This document shows, one piece after another, positions 9,401 to 15,271 of a stretch of DNA of 64,000 nt; the first letter of the stretch is position 1, and every line of letters starts with the position of its first letter. Under the pieces are notes generated by a model. That model saw only the letters and a program-made list of their open reading frames with translations, was not told the DNA's origin and did not search any database. Where the stretch lies: contig DATKKM010000053.1 of the NCBI GenBank assembly GCA_035542855.1, forward strand, positions 19,876 through 83,875, in the 5' to 3' direction. Source of the DNA: DATKKM01 sp035542855 (GTDB lineage Bacteria > Chloroflexota > Dehalococcoidia > SM23-28-2 > RBG-16-64-32). A program made the position numbers and the translations under genes.

Positions 9401-10218
9401 ACCGCGGACGCACCGCTGGTGGTGTTGTAAGAGATCATGGATCCGTCCGGCGACCAAACGGGGTACCTCGCGGAGTTATTCTGCAGAATCCGGTGCGCGC
9501 CGGATCCGTTCGCATTAGCGACGTAGATGCCGTCGGCTTGCCAGTAGGTGATCTTGCTGCCGTCGGGCGACCAGTCGCCGGAAAGGTGGCTCGGATCGCC
9601 CGTCGTGATCGTCGCGAATCCGCTCCCATCGGGGTGAATGCTGTACAGGTCGTATCCGATGTCCTCTCCGACGCCTGTGAAGAGGATCTTCGTCCCATCA
9701 GAAGACCAGCTAATGGGATAGCTGGCCAGCTGAACATCCGGAGGCTGAATGGTCCGCGAGATCATCCCCGTGGTGGCACTCAAGATATGAATGACCAGCG
9801 TCGTATCGGACAGGCCCACCTCCGCCAGTTGCGTTCCGTCCGGTGACCACGCCATGTAGCCACCGGAATGGCCAGTGTGCGTCAGCTGAAACAGGCCCGA
9901 ACCGTCCTGGTTCATCACGAATATGTCCGTGTGCTGCGATCCCTGAGGCTCCAACGAGCTGCCGGTCTGCACGAACTCCGTGAACGCGATCTTGGAGCCG
10001 TCTGGCGACCAGTAAGGCAGCTCCCCAGGCGCTAGCGGAGTGGCGCTGCCTCCCCCACGCGGAATCGTTGCGATCTGCCCTCCCGTCATGACAGCGATCA
10101 ACCCGTTGTCGCCCGGGAACGCGGCGCTGGCCGGGCCTGCGGCGTCAGGCGCCAGGAGCACGGCGACAAGGGAAGCTAGGAGAAACAACCAAGGGGGAAC
10201 GCGGAGAAAATGGTGCAA
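6487..10218 (-). CDS. Secreted protein: two TolB-like beta-propellers, metzincin-type metalloprotease, Ig-like and dockerin domains
   Basis: 1243 residues if the TTG at 10218 is used; GGAG lies 8 nt before it and the product then opens with a clear signal peptide (WLFLLASLVAVLLAP, cleavage near ASA-AFPG). Two runs of WSPDGSKIAF-like PD40 repeats (about residues 35-295 and 330-590) form propellers. Each is followed by an almost identical VEFTQGIQQLQ linker (about 300 and 600). A zinc-protease motif HEIGHNYGLRH stands near residue 860. An Ig/cadherin-like segment (about 1055-1145) and two dockerin-type calcium repeats (WGDFDCSG, WGDLDCSG, about 1150-1235) end it. It is probably an extracellular or surface protease. 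The upstream extension to 10383 overlaps cysS and has no signal peptide, so it was not used. Confidence 0.8.
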   Translation of the reverse strand: MHHFLRVPPWLFLLASLVAVLLAPDAAGPASAAFPGDNGLIAVMTGGQIATIPRGGGSATPLAPGELPYWSPDGSKIAFTEFVQTGSSLEPQGSQHTDIFVMNQDGSGLFQLTHTGHSGGYMAWSPDGTQLAEVGLSDTTLVIHILSATTGMISRTIQPPDVQLASYPISWSSDGTKILFTGVGEDIGYDLYSIHPDGSGFATITTGDPSHLSGDWSPDGSKITYWQADGIYVANANGSGAHRILQNNSARYPVWSPDGSMISYNTTSGASAVWTMRSDGSNATVLTAGGFPSWQPLPPSIQVEFTQGIQQLQSIGELQASLAGSGQLPASVAASLPGDDGIVAYLSAGGIRTVLPDGTGDTLVTSSGVFPRWSPDGGSIAYIQSGQIVVADADGSNGVAIGATTAGFAWSPDGLEIATVRDDPNSDDIGRQDIWVHDLGTGAEQKITPAGVYFINSLAWSPDGSAILFAAGTSPTDTTPFYDFYTLPPGGGAAVNITRTPTVVELGADWSPDGSQIAFYGLRTGSSNSYEVSVMKADGTGARSLVPGSPSSTGPSWSPDGRRLAYNIGSEIHLIDVTGANDTFLVTGSAPDWGPAPPPLQVEFTQGIQQLQTIGELQASLAGNGQPPVPIVAGKAALMRVYLADVDQTTNYHVEVTGEVSKSEDVTITPGCTPKDRRIAKAGCPSQDYYFTPPAGDWSVRLEVTDRSDGRVVLDETFDFASVDTDGLIIKYLPVCIGPAAAPVCPSNAIATSGDALIKTLYPVADDELFYEQLAVPPLVYPSTIASDSALAAALRQRYNLMSMGGFVADQLAGWVPPGGVSTGTLGLSDPVWLGSTGRVTWEVDTSSTDPLDHAFTLAHEIGHNYGLRHTNLSDGCGAQDGTTDWPYGDSTIQETGFDVAAKKPVPAARLDLLSYCSPPGTNIWVSPFDYKKLVQGDFNPQSVGERRPAGAAAPKLVITGTAQAGGGVTIDSAYVIESAAPPDPPNPMGNYCLHMSGGAELDYCFLLAFRNHRTLAPLSEESFSLRVPLPPGTTHVGVLLNHSELASLDASAAAPTVNITQPDHDWSGEQTITWTATDADSDPLNYAVMYSPDNGQTWLPLAVDITDPSLTLDTNQLEGNQLLVRVLASDGLNTTAATSAPITLLNSAHRTWGDFDCSGAVQPMDALRELAARSGASVSQSPGCPAVDSAISVNGASRQWGDLDCSGGTDGADATLILKLAAALPSTPSAQCPRVGTQVLLD
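8351..9315. repeat. In-frame duplication inside the metalloprotease gene (68-bp copies 897 bp apart)
   Basis: Positions 8351-8418 and 9248-9315 match at 66 of 68 bases. The offset of 897 bp is 299 codons, so the frame is kept. The repeat encodes the start of the domain after each propeller. The upstream copy breaks off after about 30 residues and runs into the second propeller, the outcome expected of a tandem duplication of propeller plus domain start. Confidence 0.85.
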
Positions 10219-10276
10219 GTAAGCTACTCCGGTGCAGATTCTGCTCCGGCGTCGGCGCCGGCGCAATCCTACGGCG

Positions 10277-11647
10277 CTACCTGGCGCGCCAGCGGGTGCC
10301 TTCGGCGCTGTCCTCCAGCGTGATGCCGAGGTCCGCCAGGCGCTGTCGCACGCTGTCCGCCAGCTGGAACTGTTTCGCTGCACGCAGGTCGTTGCGCAGT
10401 TGCACCAGCAGGTCGATGAAGGGCTCCGCGCCGCCCGCAGTCTCGCGCTCGCGCAGGGTCAGGCCCAGCACGCCGGCCAGCTCCCGCAGCATCGCCTGGG
10501 CCTCGGCCACGGCGCGGCCTTCATCGCGGGCGCGGTTGATCTCGTGGGCGAGGTCGAACAGAGTGGCCAGGGCGCCGGCCGTGTTCAGGTCATCGTCCAT
10601 TGCCTCGATGAAGCGCTCCTTGTACTCTTCCGGGGTGATGTCAGCGGCCGGGCCATCGCCCGGGGGCAGCGTGGCGGCGATGCGCAGGCGCTCGGCGCCG
10701 CGCTTGCCGGACTCCAGGCTCTCGCTGGAGTAGTTGAGGGGCGCGCGGTAGTGAGCGGTGAGCACGAAGACGCGCATGCCGTCTGCGCCGTACGTCTTCA
10801 GCCCCTCGCCGATGGTGACGATGTTGCCCAGCGATTTGCTCATCTTTTCTTCGCCCAGCGTGAGCCAGCCGTTGTGCACCCAGTGTTTCACGAACGGCTT
10901 GACGCCGGTGTAGGCCTCGCTCTGGGCGATCTCGTTCTCGTGGTGGGGGAAGATGAGGTCCTGCCCGCCGCCGTGCAGATCAAGCTGCGCGCCCAGGTAG
11001 CGGTACGACATCGCTGAGCACTCGATGTGCCAGCCGGGGCGTCCGGGGCCCCAGGGGCTGTCCCAGGACGGCTCGCCGGGCTTGGCGCCCTTCCAGAGCG
11101 CGAAGTCCGCCGGGTCGCGCTTCTCCTCGGCCGATTCGACGCGGGCGTAGTCGCGGCTGATGGTGTCGACGCTGCGGCCGGAGAGCTTGCCGTAGTCGGC
11201 GTCGCGGCGGACGTTGTAGTAGACGTCCCCGTTCTCGGTGGCGTAGGCGCGGTCGTTGGCGATGAGCTTCTGCACCATTTCGATGATCTGCGGGATCTCC
11301 TGCGTCGCGCGCGGGTAGATGTGGGCGGGCGTGATGTTGAGCTCGGCCATCTCCGCCTCGTACTCTTCGATGAACTCCTGGGCGACGGCGTCGTAGCTGC
11401 GGCCCTGGGCGTTGGCCTTGAGGATGATACGGTCGTCTATGTCCGTGTAGTTCTGGACGTGCTTCAGCTTGTAGCCGCGGTACTCCATGTAGCGGCGCAG
11501 CACATCGAAGATGATGTAGGACATCGCGTGGCCCAGGTGTGAGTGGTCGTACGGGGTGATGCCGCAGACGTACATCTTCAGCTCGTCGCTGCTCAGAGGC
11601 ACCTCTTCGACGCGGCGGGACATGGTGTTATACAGCCGGAGTGTCAT
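10277..11647 (-). CDS. cysS: Cysteinyl-tRNA synthetase
   Basis: 456 residues, class I synthetase. The HIGH-type motif is PYDHSHLGHAMSYIIFDVL, the KMSKS loop is EEKMSKSLGN, and the zinc ligands are visible (Cys in YVCGITPYD, Cys in HIECSAM, HHENE). The C-terminal anticodon-binding domain ends LADLGITLEDSAEGTRWRAR. It charges tRNA-Cys in the cytosol. The gene overlaps the end of cysE by 20 nt, so the two are translationally coupled and should share the cysteine-codon leader described upstream of cysE. Confidence 0.98.
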   Translation of the reverse strand: MTLRLYNTMSRRVEEVPLSSDELKMYVCGITPYDHSHLGHAMSYIIFDVLRRYMEYRGYKLKHVQNYTDIDDRIILKANAQGRSYDAVAQEFIEEYEAEMAELNITPAHIYPRATQEIPQIIEMVQKLIANDRAYATENGDVYYNVRRDADYGKLSGRSVDTISRDYARVESAEEKRDPADFALWKGAKPGEPSWDSPWGPGRPGWHIECSAMSYRYLGAQLDLHGGGQDLIFPHHENEIAQSEAYTGVKPFVKHWVHNGWLTLGEEKMSKSLGNIVTIGEGLKTYGADGMRVFVLTAHYRAPLNYSSESLESGKRGAERLRIAATLPPGDGPAADITPEEYKERFIEAMDDDLNTAGALATLFDLAHEINRARDEGRAVAEAQAMLRELAGVLGLTLRERETAGGAEPFIDLLVQLRNDLRAAKQFQLADSVRQRLADLGITLEDSAEGTRWRAR

Positions 11648-12311
11648 TCGACTCCTTGCTAGCGTTGGCGGCTGTCTTCGGCGCTTCGATCTGAGCCAGC
11701 CGCGCCTCCAGCTCCTCGATGCGCTGCTCCAGGCGCTGGATGACGTCCCACTCCGGGTCTGGCAGGCGCAGGACGGTGTCGTTGCCGGGGTCGGCGAAGG
11801 CGACGACGTGGCCCGGCACGCCGACGACGGTGGCGTTCGGCGGCACGTTGGTGACGACGACGCTGCCCGCGCCGATCTTGGCGTTCTCTCCGATGGTGAC
11901 GTCGCCGATGACCTTGGCCCCGGCGCCGACGACGACGTTGTCCTTCAGCGTGGGGTGCCGCTTGGCACGGCGGGTGCTGGTCCCGCCCAGCGTCACGCCC
12001 TGGAAGAGGTGCACGTTATCGCCGATGATAGCCGTCTCGCCGATGACGACGCCCATGCCGTGGTCGATGAAGAACCCTTCGCCGATCTCCGCGCCGGGGT
12101 GGATCTCGATGCCGGTGAAGAAGCGCGCGAAGTGGGAGAGCAGGCGAGCCGGAATCTCGGCGCCATTGTGGTGCAGCGCGTGCGCCAAACGGTGGACCTG
12201 GCGGGCGTGGAAGCCCGGGTAGGTGAGCATTACCTCGAGGTCGCTGATGGCGGCGGGATCGCGCAGGCGCGCCGCCTTGATGTCTGACTTGATGCTGTCT
12301 AGAAGGCCCAC
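11628..12311 (-). CDS. cysE: Serine O-acetyltransferase
   Basis: 227 residues from a GTG start preceded by GGGAG. It makes O-acetylserine from serine and acetyl-CoA, the first committed step of cysteine synthesis. The left-handed beta-helix hexapeptide repeats (VVVGAGAKVIGDVTIGENAK and neighbours) and the catalytic region (HPGAEIGEGFFIDHGMGVVIGE) are intact. It resembles the short CysE type with a reduced N-terminal helical domain. The C-terminal tail after the hexapeptides contains a coiled-coil-like segment (QRLEQRIEELEARLAQIE). Coupling to cysS joins cysteine supply to cysteine charging. Confidence 0.95.
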   Translation of the reverse strand: MGLLDSIKSDIKAARLRDPAAISDLEVMLTYPGFHARQVHRLAHALHHNGAEIPARLLSHFARFFTGIEIHPGAEIGEGFFIDHGMGVVIGETAIIGDNVHLFQGVTLGGTSTRRAKRHPTLKDNVVVGAGAKVIGDVTIGENAKIGAGSVVVTNVPPNATVVGVPGHVVAFADPGNDTVLRLPDPEWDVIQRLEQRIEELEARLAQIEAPKTAANASKESNDTPAV

Positions 12312-12354
12312 TGGCCTGTCACTCCCTTCGAATTCGGATACGCGCGGCGGATCG

Positions 12355-12379
12355 CCCCCCTCGCCGCGGCGAGGCGGGG
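12355..12379 (-). promoter_or_regulatory. GC-only hairpin abutting the Cys leader peptide stop
   Basis: A perfect 16-nt palindrome (CCTCGCCGCGGCGAGG, 12359-12374) is extended by a CCCC/GGGG clamp with one bulged base. On the minus strand its base starts right after the TAG of the 17-codon leader ORF and it ends 43 nt before the cysE GTG. No U-tract follows, so it more likely acts by Rho-dependent or translational attenuation than as a classic terminator. A ribosome paused on the leader's Cys codons would cover its first arm. Confidence 0.6.
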
Positions 12380-12433
12380 CTAGTTACAGGCGCAGCAGTC
12401 GCGCCAGCCGCTTTGGAGTGACGTTGAAGTCAT
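12380..12433 (-). CDS. Candidate leaderless cysteine-rich leader peptide (17 aa) of the cysE-cysS operon
   Basis: The minus strand reads MTSTSLQSGWRDCCACN and a TAG stop. Three of the last five residues are Cys (TGC TGC GCC TGT AAC TAG). A TACAAT -10 ends 6 nt before the ATG, so the transcript probably begins at the A of the start codon and the ORF is leaderless. It is followed by a strong hairpin and then by cysE (serine acetyltransferase) and cysS (Cys-tRNA synthetase). Leaderless polycysteine ORFs acting as cysteine-responsive attenuators are known in mycobacteria; here the role is inferred from codon content, position and the two downstream genes. Confidence 0.65.
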   Translation of the reverse strand: MTSTSLQSGWRDCCACN

Positions 12434-12439
12434 GCGGGT

Positions 12440-12445
12440 ATTGTA
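12440..12445 (-). promoter_or_regulatory. -10 box for the leaderless Cys leader and cysE-cysS
   Basis: TACAAT on the minus strand (12445-12440), 6 nt before the leader ATG at 12433. No good -35 is seen 17 nt upstream (TCCAAT). The spacing is that of leaderless promoters. Confidence 0.5.
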
Positions 12446-12463
12446 CAGGAGAGAGGCGAGGAA

Positions 12464-12484
12464 TTGGAGGTTGGAGGCTGGAGG
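12464..12484. repeat. Short 7-bp tandem repeat (TTGGAGG type, three units)
   Basis: TTGGAGG, TTGGAGG, CTGGAGG run head to tail, just upstream of the cysE leader promoter. One of several 7-bp-periodic arrays in intergenic DNA of this window. Confidence 0.6.
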
Positions 12485-12503
12485 TAGCGGTGCGCGAAGG
12501 AAG

Positions 12504-12579
12504 CTGTCAACGAATACGGAACGAATTATCGAATCAGCCGATTCACTGGTTCGTTGAGGCGTAGCCCATTCGTTGACAG
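12504..12579. repeat. Intergenic palindromic element bounded by CTGTCAACGAAT inverted repeats
   Basis: A perfect 12-bp inverted repeat (CTGTCAACGAAT at 12504-12515, ATTCGTTGACAG at 12568-12579) encloses an 8-bp-periodic interior (GAACGAAT, TATCGAAT, CAGCCGAT). The left end, with the preceding G, recurs exactly at 40943-40955. It lies between ispF and cysE and may serve as a terminator or be a non-autonomous mobile repeat. Confidence 0.7.
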
Positions 12580-12583
12580 GCTC

Positions 12584-13057
12584 TCACCCTTCACTCAGCA
12601 ACGCCACGGCCATGGCGGCGATGCCTTCGCCGCGGCCGATATCGCCCAGGCCCTCGTTGGTCGTCGCCTTGACGTTAACGCGCTCGGGCTGGATGCCGGC
12701 GGCGCGGGCGATGATCTTGCGCATCTCCGGGATGCGCGATGCCAGCTTGGGACGCTCTGCGATGACGGTGGCATCGATGTAATCGACCGCAAGCTGGCGC
12801 ACGACCAGCATGCCGGCCGTCTGTTCGAGCAGGGAGACGCTGCTGGCGTCCTTCCACTCGGGGTCGCGGGGCGGGAAGTGCGTGCCGATGTCGCCCAGGC
12901 CCGCCGCGCCCAGCAGGGCGTCGATCACGGCGTGGAGCAGGACGTCGGCGTCTGAATGGCCGGCCAGCCCCGGCTCGCCTTCGAAGCGCACGCCGCCGAT
13001 GAAGAGCGGGCGCGCGGCGTCGAAGCGGTGGATGTCGTAGCCGATGCCTATGCGCAT
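12584..13057 (-). CDS. ispF: 2-C-methyl-D-erythritol 2,4-cyclodiphosphate synthase
   Basis: 157 residues, full length. It catalyses the fifth MEP-pathway step, CDP-ME 2-phosphate to MEcPP. Metal-binding DIH in GIGYDIHRF and His in GHSDADVLLHAVIDALLGAA are present, with the GDIGTHFPP and NVKATTNEGLGDIGRGEGIA motifs. It lies near ispD, the third enzyme of the pathway, separated by a small zinc-ribbon gene. No Shine-Dalgarno is seen; instead a 7-bp-periodic TTGACCC-type array lies 7 nt upstream of the ATG. Confidence 0.97.
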   Translation of the reverse strand: MRIGIGYDIHRFDAARPLFIGGVRFEGEPGLAGHSDADVLLHAVIDALLGAAGLGDIGTHFPPRDPEWKDASSVSLLEQTAGMLVVRQLAVDYIDATVIAERPKLASRIPEMRKIIARAAGIQPERVNVKATTNEGLGDIGRGEGIAAMAVALLSEG

Positions 13058-13064
13058 GGGAACA

Positions 13065-13092
13065 GGGTCAAGGGTCGCGGGTCAGGGGTCAA
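13065..13092. repeat. 7-bp-periodic array (four GGGTCNN units) upstream of ispF
   Basis: GGGTCAA, GGGTCGC, GGGTCAG, GGGTCAA head to tail. Read in the ispF sense strand this is TTGACCC CTGACCC GCGACCC TTGACCC, ending 7 nt before the ispF ATG. The same motif in the same sense precedes purU and purQ. Confidence 0.75.
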
Positions 13093-13095
13093 GGC

Positions 13096-13334
13096 TCACA
13101 TCGGCTGCCCACAGCTGGGGCAGAACTGAACGTCGGACTCGGTGGGCAGCCTGGTGTGGCAGCGCGGACAGTTGATGTCGGCGGCCTTGCCGCAGCGGGG
13201 CAGTACTGCCACTCGCGCTTGATCTCGCGCCCGCACGATAGGCACTTGACAGCGGCCAGGCTCGCCGGCGCCTCGAACAGCGCCTCCGGTTGGCCGTCCC
13301 GGCCTCGCTCGTCTTCGTCGTCGGTGAGTGGCAT
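13096..13334 (-). pseudogene. Small double zinc-ribbon protein with a single-base frameshift
   Basis: The frame starts MPLTDDEDERGRDGQPEALF and reads through CLSCGREIKREWQYCP (residues about 31-46). It then loses frame: the minus strand reads TGCCCCGCTGCGGC where TGC-CCN-CGC-TGC would be expected. Restoring one base near 13197-13200 joins it to RCGKAADINCPRCHTRLP and QFCPSCGQPM, giving a 79-residue double zinc ribbon with four CxxC pairs. Either the gene is newly broken or one base of a G run is missing from the assembly. It lies between ispD and ispF and is probably co-transcribed. Confidence 0.7.
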
Positions 13335-13361
13335 GGCAGCTCCCCTGGGTCAACATCCACT

Positions 13362-14033
13362 CTAATGCAGGTAGGCCTCCGCCAGCGAGAGATCGTCCGG
13401 GGTGGTGATCTTGATGTTGCGGCGGCGGCCCGCATACGTCTTCACGGGGATGCCCAGCTTCTCCATCATCGCCGCGTCGTCCGTCACGTCTTCCGTGACC
13501 TCGCGGTGGGCGCGCAGCAGCAGGTCGTATCGGAAGCACTGCGGCGTCTGCACGGCCCGCAGCCGCGTGCGGTCCAGCGTGCGCACCACCGAGCCGTCGT
13601 CCGCCACCTCCTTGATCGTGTCGACGATCGGGATCACGGGCACGGAGGCGCCGCTCTCGCGGGCCGCTTCCAGGCCGCGGGCGATCATGCCCGGCCGGAT
13701 GAGCGGGCGCCCGCCATCGTGGACGGCCACCCAGGTGACCTCGCCCAGCGTCTGCAGCCCGCAGTACACCGAGTCCTGCCGCCGCGCCCCGCCCGTGCAG
13801 ACGCCGGCGATCTTGGCGAACCCCTGCTCGGCGAGCATCTCCCGGCCGCGCCCCAGGTTCGCCTCGGAGAGGACAACGACGATCTTCTGCACGGTCCAGC
13901 AATCGTCGAATGCGGCCACGGTGTGCGCCAGCAGCGGGCGCCCAGCCACGAGCGAGAACAGCTTGTCGAGCCCTTCCATGCGGGTGCCGCTGCCCGCGGC
14001 CACGATGATCGCGCCGACCGATTCCTCGCTCAC
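13362..14033 (-). CDS. ispD: 2-C-methyl-D-erythritol 4-phosphate cytidylyltransferase
   Basis: 223 residues from the GTG at 14033. Signature motifs: GAIIVAAGSGTRMEGLDKLF (CTP binding), GARRQDSVYCGL, VAVHDGGRPLI and the C-terminal NIKITTPDDLSLAEAYL. It transfers CMP to MEP in isoprenoid synthesis. An in-frame ATG at 14090 exists, but its extension (MALPGFLATCTLLLATIPE) is encoded by a 7-bp repeat and does not resemble IspD, so the GTG is preferred; no good Shine-Dalgarno is seen at either. The start is therefore uncertain, the function is not. Confidence 0.95.
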   Translation of the reverse strand: MSEESVGAIIVAAGSGTRMEGLDKLFSLVAGRPLLAHTVAAFDDCWTVQKIVVVLSEANLGRGREMLAEQGFAKIAGVCTGGARRQDSVYCGLQTLGEVTWVAVHDGGRPLIRPGMIARGLEAARESGASVPVIPIVDTIKEVADDGSVVRTLDRTRLRAVQTPQCFRYDLLLRAHREVTEDVTDDAAMMEKLGIPVKTYAGRRRNIKITTPDDLSLAEAYLH

Positions 14034-14046
14034 TTCAGGAATAGTA

Positions 14047-14073
14047 GCAAGGAGCAAGGTGCAAGTAGCAAGG
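14047..14073. repeat. 7-bp-periodic array (GCAAGNN units) upstream of ispD
   Basis: GCAAG occurs at 14047, 14054, 14061 and 14068, exactly 7 bp apart. It ends 13 nt upstream of the ispD GTG (minus strand) and lies in the short gap to the DedA-like gene. Confidence 0.65.
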
Positions 14074-14125
14074 AATCCCGGGAGCGCCACCTTTCACGGG
14101 CCACTTGCGGCCGGCTACCTGCTCC

Positions 14126-14764
14126 TCACATGTGGGTGAAGATCGTGACGCCGGCGCTGGCCAGGGCGGCCATCCAGGTGTCCTTGATGATCTTGCCGGC
14201 CAGCACCGTCAGGAAGAAGCGCCGTATGGGCATGCGCACGGCCCCGGCGGCCAGGCCGGCTACATCGAAGAGCGGGTTGGGGGTGACGGAGAGCGCGAAC
14301 ATGGTGGCGGTGCCGTGGCTCTCCATCCAGCGGGCGATCCGCTTGTAGGAAGGCTTGTCCTTCACCACGATCCGCCCGCCGTAGCCCGCCGCGTAGCCGG
14401 TGATCTCTCCGATGGCCTCGGCGGTGCCGGCGACGACGCCGACCCAGAGGAAGGCCGGGACGCCGAGGAAGGGGCTGAGCAGCGCGCCGCCGCCCAGCAC
14501 GCTGGCGCCGGCCGGGGAGGGCAGCAGGATCGAAGCCGCGCCGATGAGGTTAATCAAAAAGAGGCCCGCGTAGCCCCAGCTGCGCAGGTTGCTGATGTCC
14601 GTGCTGAAGTAGAAGAAGGCGATGGCGAAGAGTGTGAGCAGGACGCCGCTGGCGATGAGGAACGTGTACTCCAGCCGCCAGGCGAAGCGGCCCGCCGCCT
14701 CCAGGACCTCGTCCAGGGCGGTCTCGTCGTCGTGCAGCCGTATCGTATCTACCCCGATGTCCAC
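14126..14764 (-). CDS. DedA/SNARE-associated (VTT-type) membrane protein
   Basis: 212 residues from a GTG preceded by GGAG. Hydrophobic helices cover about residues 33-55, 65-95, 100-130, 150-180 and the C-terminus. The VTT core pattern is seen (GASILLPSPAGASVLGGGAL, FLWVGVVAGTAEAIGEITGY, a short G-rich stretch, FLTVLAGKIIKDTWMA). DedA-family proteins act in lipid scrambling and membrane homeostasis; the substrate here is unknown. The longer frame to 14830 runs into the riboswitch hairpin and was rejected. A promoter, a c-di-AMP riboswitch and a hairpin precede it, so expression should respond to c-di-AMP, a known envelope and osmotic stress signal. Confidence 0.85.
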   Translation of the reverse strand: MDIGVDTIRLHDDETALDEVLEAAGRFAWRLEYTFLIASGVLLTLFAIAFFYFSTDISNLRSWGYAGLFLINLIGAASILLPSPAGASVLGGGALLSPFLGVPAFLWVGVVAGTAEAIGEITGYAAGYGGRIVVKDKPSYKRIARWMESHGTATMFALSVTPNPLFDVAGLAAGAVRMPIRRFFLTVLAGKIIKDTWMAALASAGVTIFTHM

Positions 14765-14783
14765 GGTGTCTCCAGGGGACGAC

Positions 14784-14812
14784 AAAGGGGCGAGAGGCCT
14801 CTCTCTCGCCCC
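14784..14812 (-). terminator. Expression-platform hairpin of the DedA c-di-AMP riboswitch
   Basis: On the minus strand GGGGCGAGAG and CTCTCGCCCC form a perfect 10-bp stem after the riboswitch, followed by TTTGTC. The U-tract is short, so it may be a weak intrinsic terminator. It ends about 20 nt before the GTG start. Confidence 0.6.
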
Positions 14813-14844
14813 AAACCGAGTAATTGCCAAGGTATCTTCTCCTT

Positions 14845-14965
14845 CTTCGCCTACGAGGTTAGCTGACGGGTTCGGCGTGAAGGAGGTTCGCCTACTCGCC
14901 GCGGCCGGCGAGATTCACCCCAGGTCTGGGTCCCCCGTTCTCTCCGTTAGGAAAGATTCGGCGCT
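14845..14965 (-). ncRNA. c-di-AMP riboswitch (ydaO/yuaA class) upstream of the DedA-like gene
   Basis: The minus strand carries the class core in order: GCCGAATC, CGGGGGACCCA, TGGGGTGAATC, GAGTAGGCGAACC, CCGAACCCGTCAGCTAACC, TCGTAGGCG. These are the conserved ligand-binding segments of the ydaO leader, which normally switches genes off when c-di-AMP is high. A promoter precedes it and a terminator-like hairpin follows. Confidence 0.92.
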
Positions 14966-15004
14966 ATCTTGTTTTGTTGCCGTCGCAACGCTTCGGCTGA
15001 GGAA

Positions 15005-15034
15005 ACCGTACTCATCGGTATCCCTATATGTCAA
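15005..15034 (-). promoter_or_regulatory. Promoter of the riboswitch-DedA unit
   Basis: TTGACA (15034-15029), 18-nt spacer, TACGGT (15010-15005) on the minus strand. The start near 14998 leaves the complete riboswitch in the transcript. Confidence 0.6.
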
Positions 15035-15098
15035 CGCTATAGCCGTAGCAGAGGTTACGCAGTCCTGTAAATAGTTCCAACCCCTGCATGGCAGGGGG

Positions 15099-15127
15099 TT
15101 GACAGCGGGCGGCGCCTGGTGAATGAT
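15099..15127 (+). promoter_or_regulatory. Candidate promoter of the TetR-P450 operon
   Basis: TTGACA (15099-15104), 17-nt spacer, AATGAT (15122-15127). The -35 is perfect and the -10 poor, as in regulator-controlled promoters. The predicted start is just before the paired operator. The region 15077-15100 also contains a CAACCCC/GGGGTTG inverted repeat. Confidence 0.5.
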
Positions 15128-15137
15128 GCTTCAGGTA

Positions 15138-15175
15138 AATGAACGGCCATTCATCCAATAGAATGACCGTTCATT
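15138..15175. promoter_or_regulatory. Paired TetR-type operator
   Basis: AATGAACGGCCATTC (15138-15152) and GAATGACCGTTCATT (15161-15175) are inverted copies with one mismatch, 8 bp apart; each half is itself palindromic. They overlap the start of the transcript leading to the TetR gene 97 bp downstream, so autorepression is likely. Confidence 0.8.
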
Positions 15176-15230
15176 CAGCGTAAACGCAGACGTAGCAGCG
15201 GGCCTTCAGGTCCGCCCCAAGGCGAGGCCG

Positions 15231-15255
15231 GCAGGGCTCAAGCCCTGCAGCCTAC
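15231..15255. repeat. REP-like hairpin with CTAC flank
   Basis: GCAGGGCT/AGCCCTGC perfect stem with a CA loop, followed by AGCCTAC. On the minus strand this is GTAGGCT-hairpin. It lies in the 5' leader of the TetR gene, 16 bp before the ATG. Confidence 0.5.
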
Positions 15256-15271
15256 AGATCGGAACGGCAAC

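Noticed and set aside
12312..12440. T-box leader for cysE-cysS
   Set aside because: No T-box sequence (TGGNACCGCG-like) or specifier stem is present; the Cys leader ORF with hairpin explains the region better.
14765..14830. Longer N-terminus of the DedA-like protein
   Set aside because: It would translate through the riboswitch hairpin; the GTG at 14764 has a Shine-Dalgarno.
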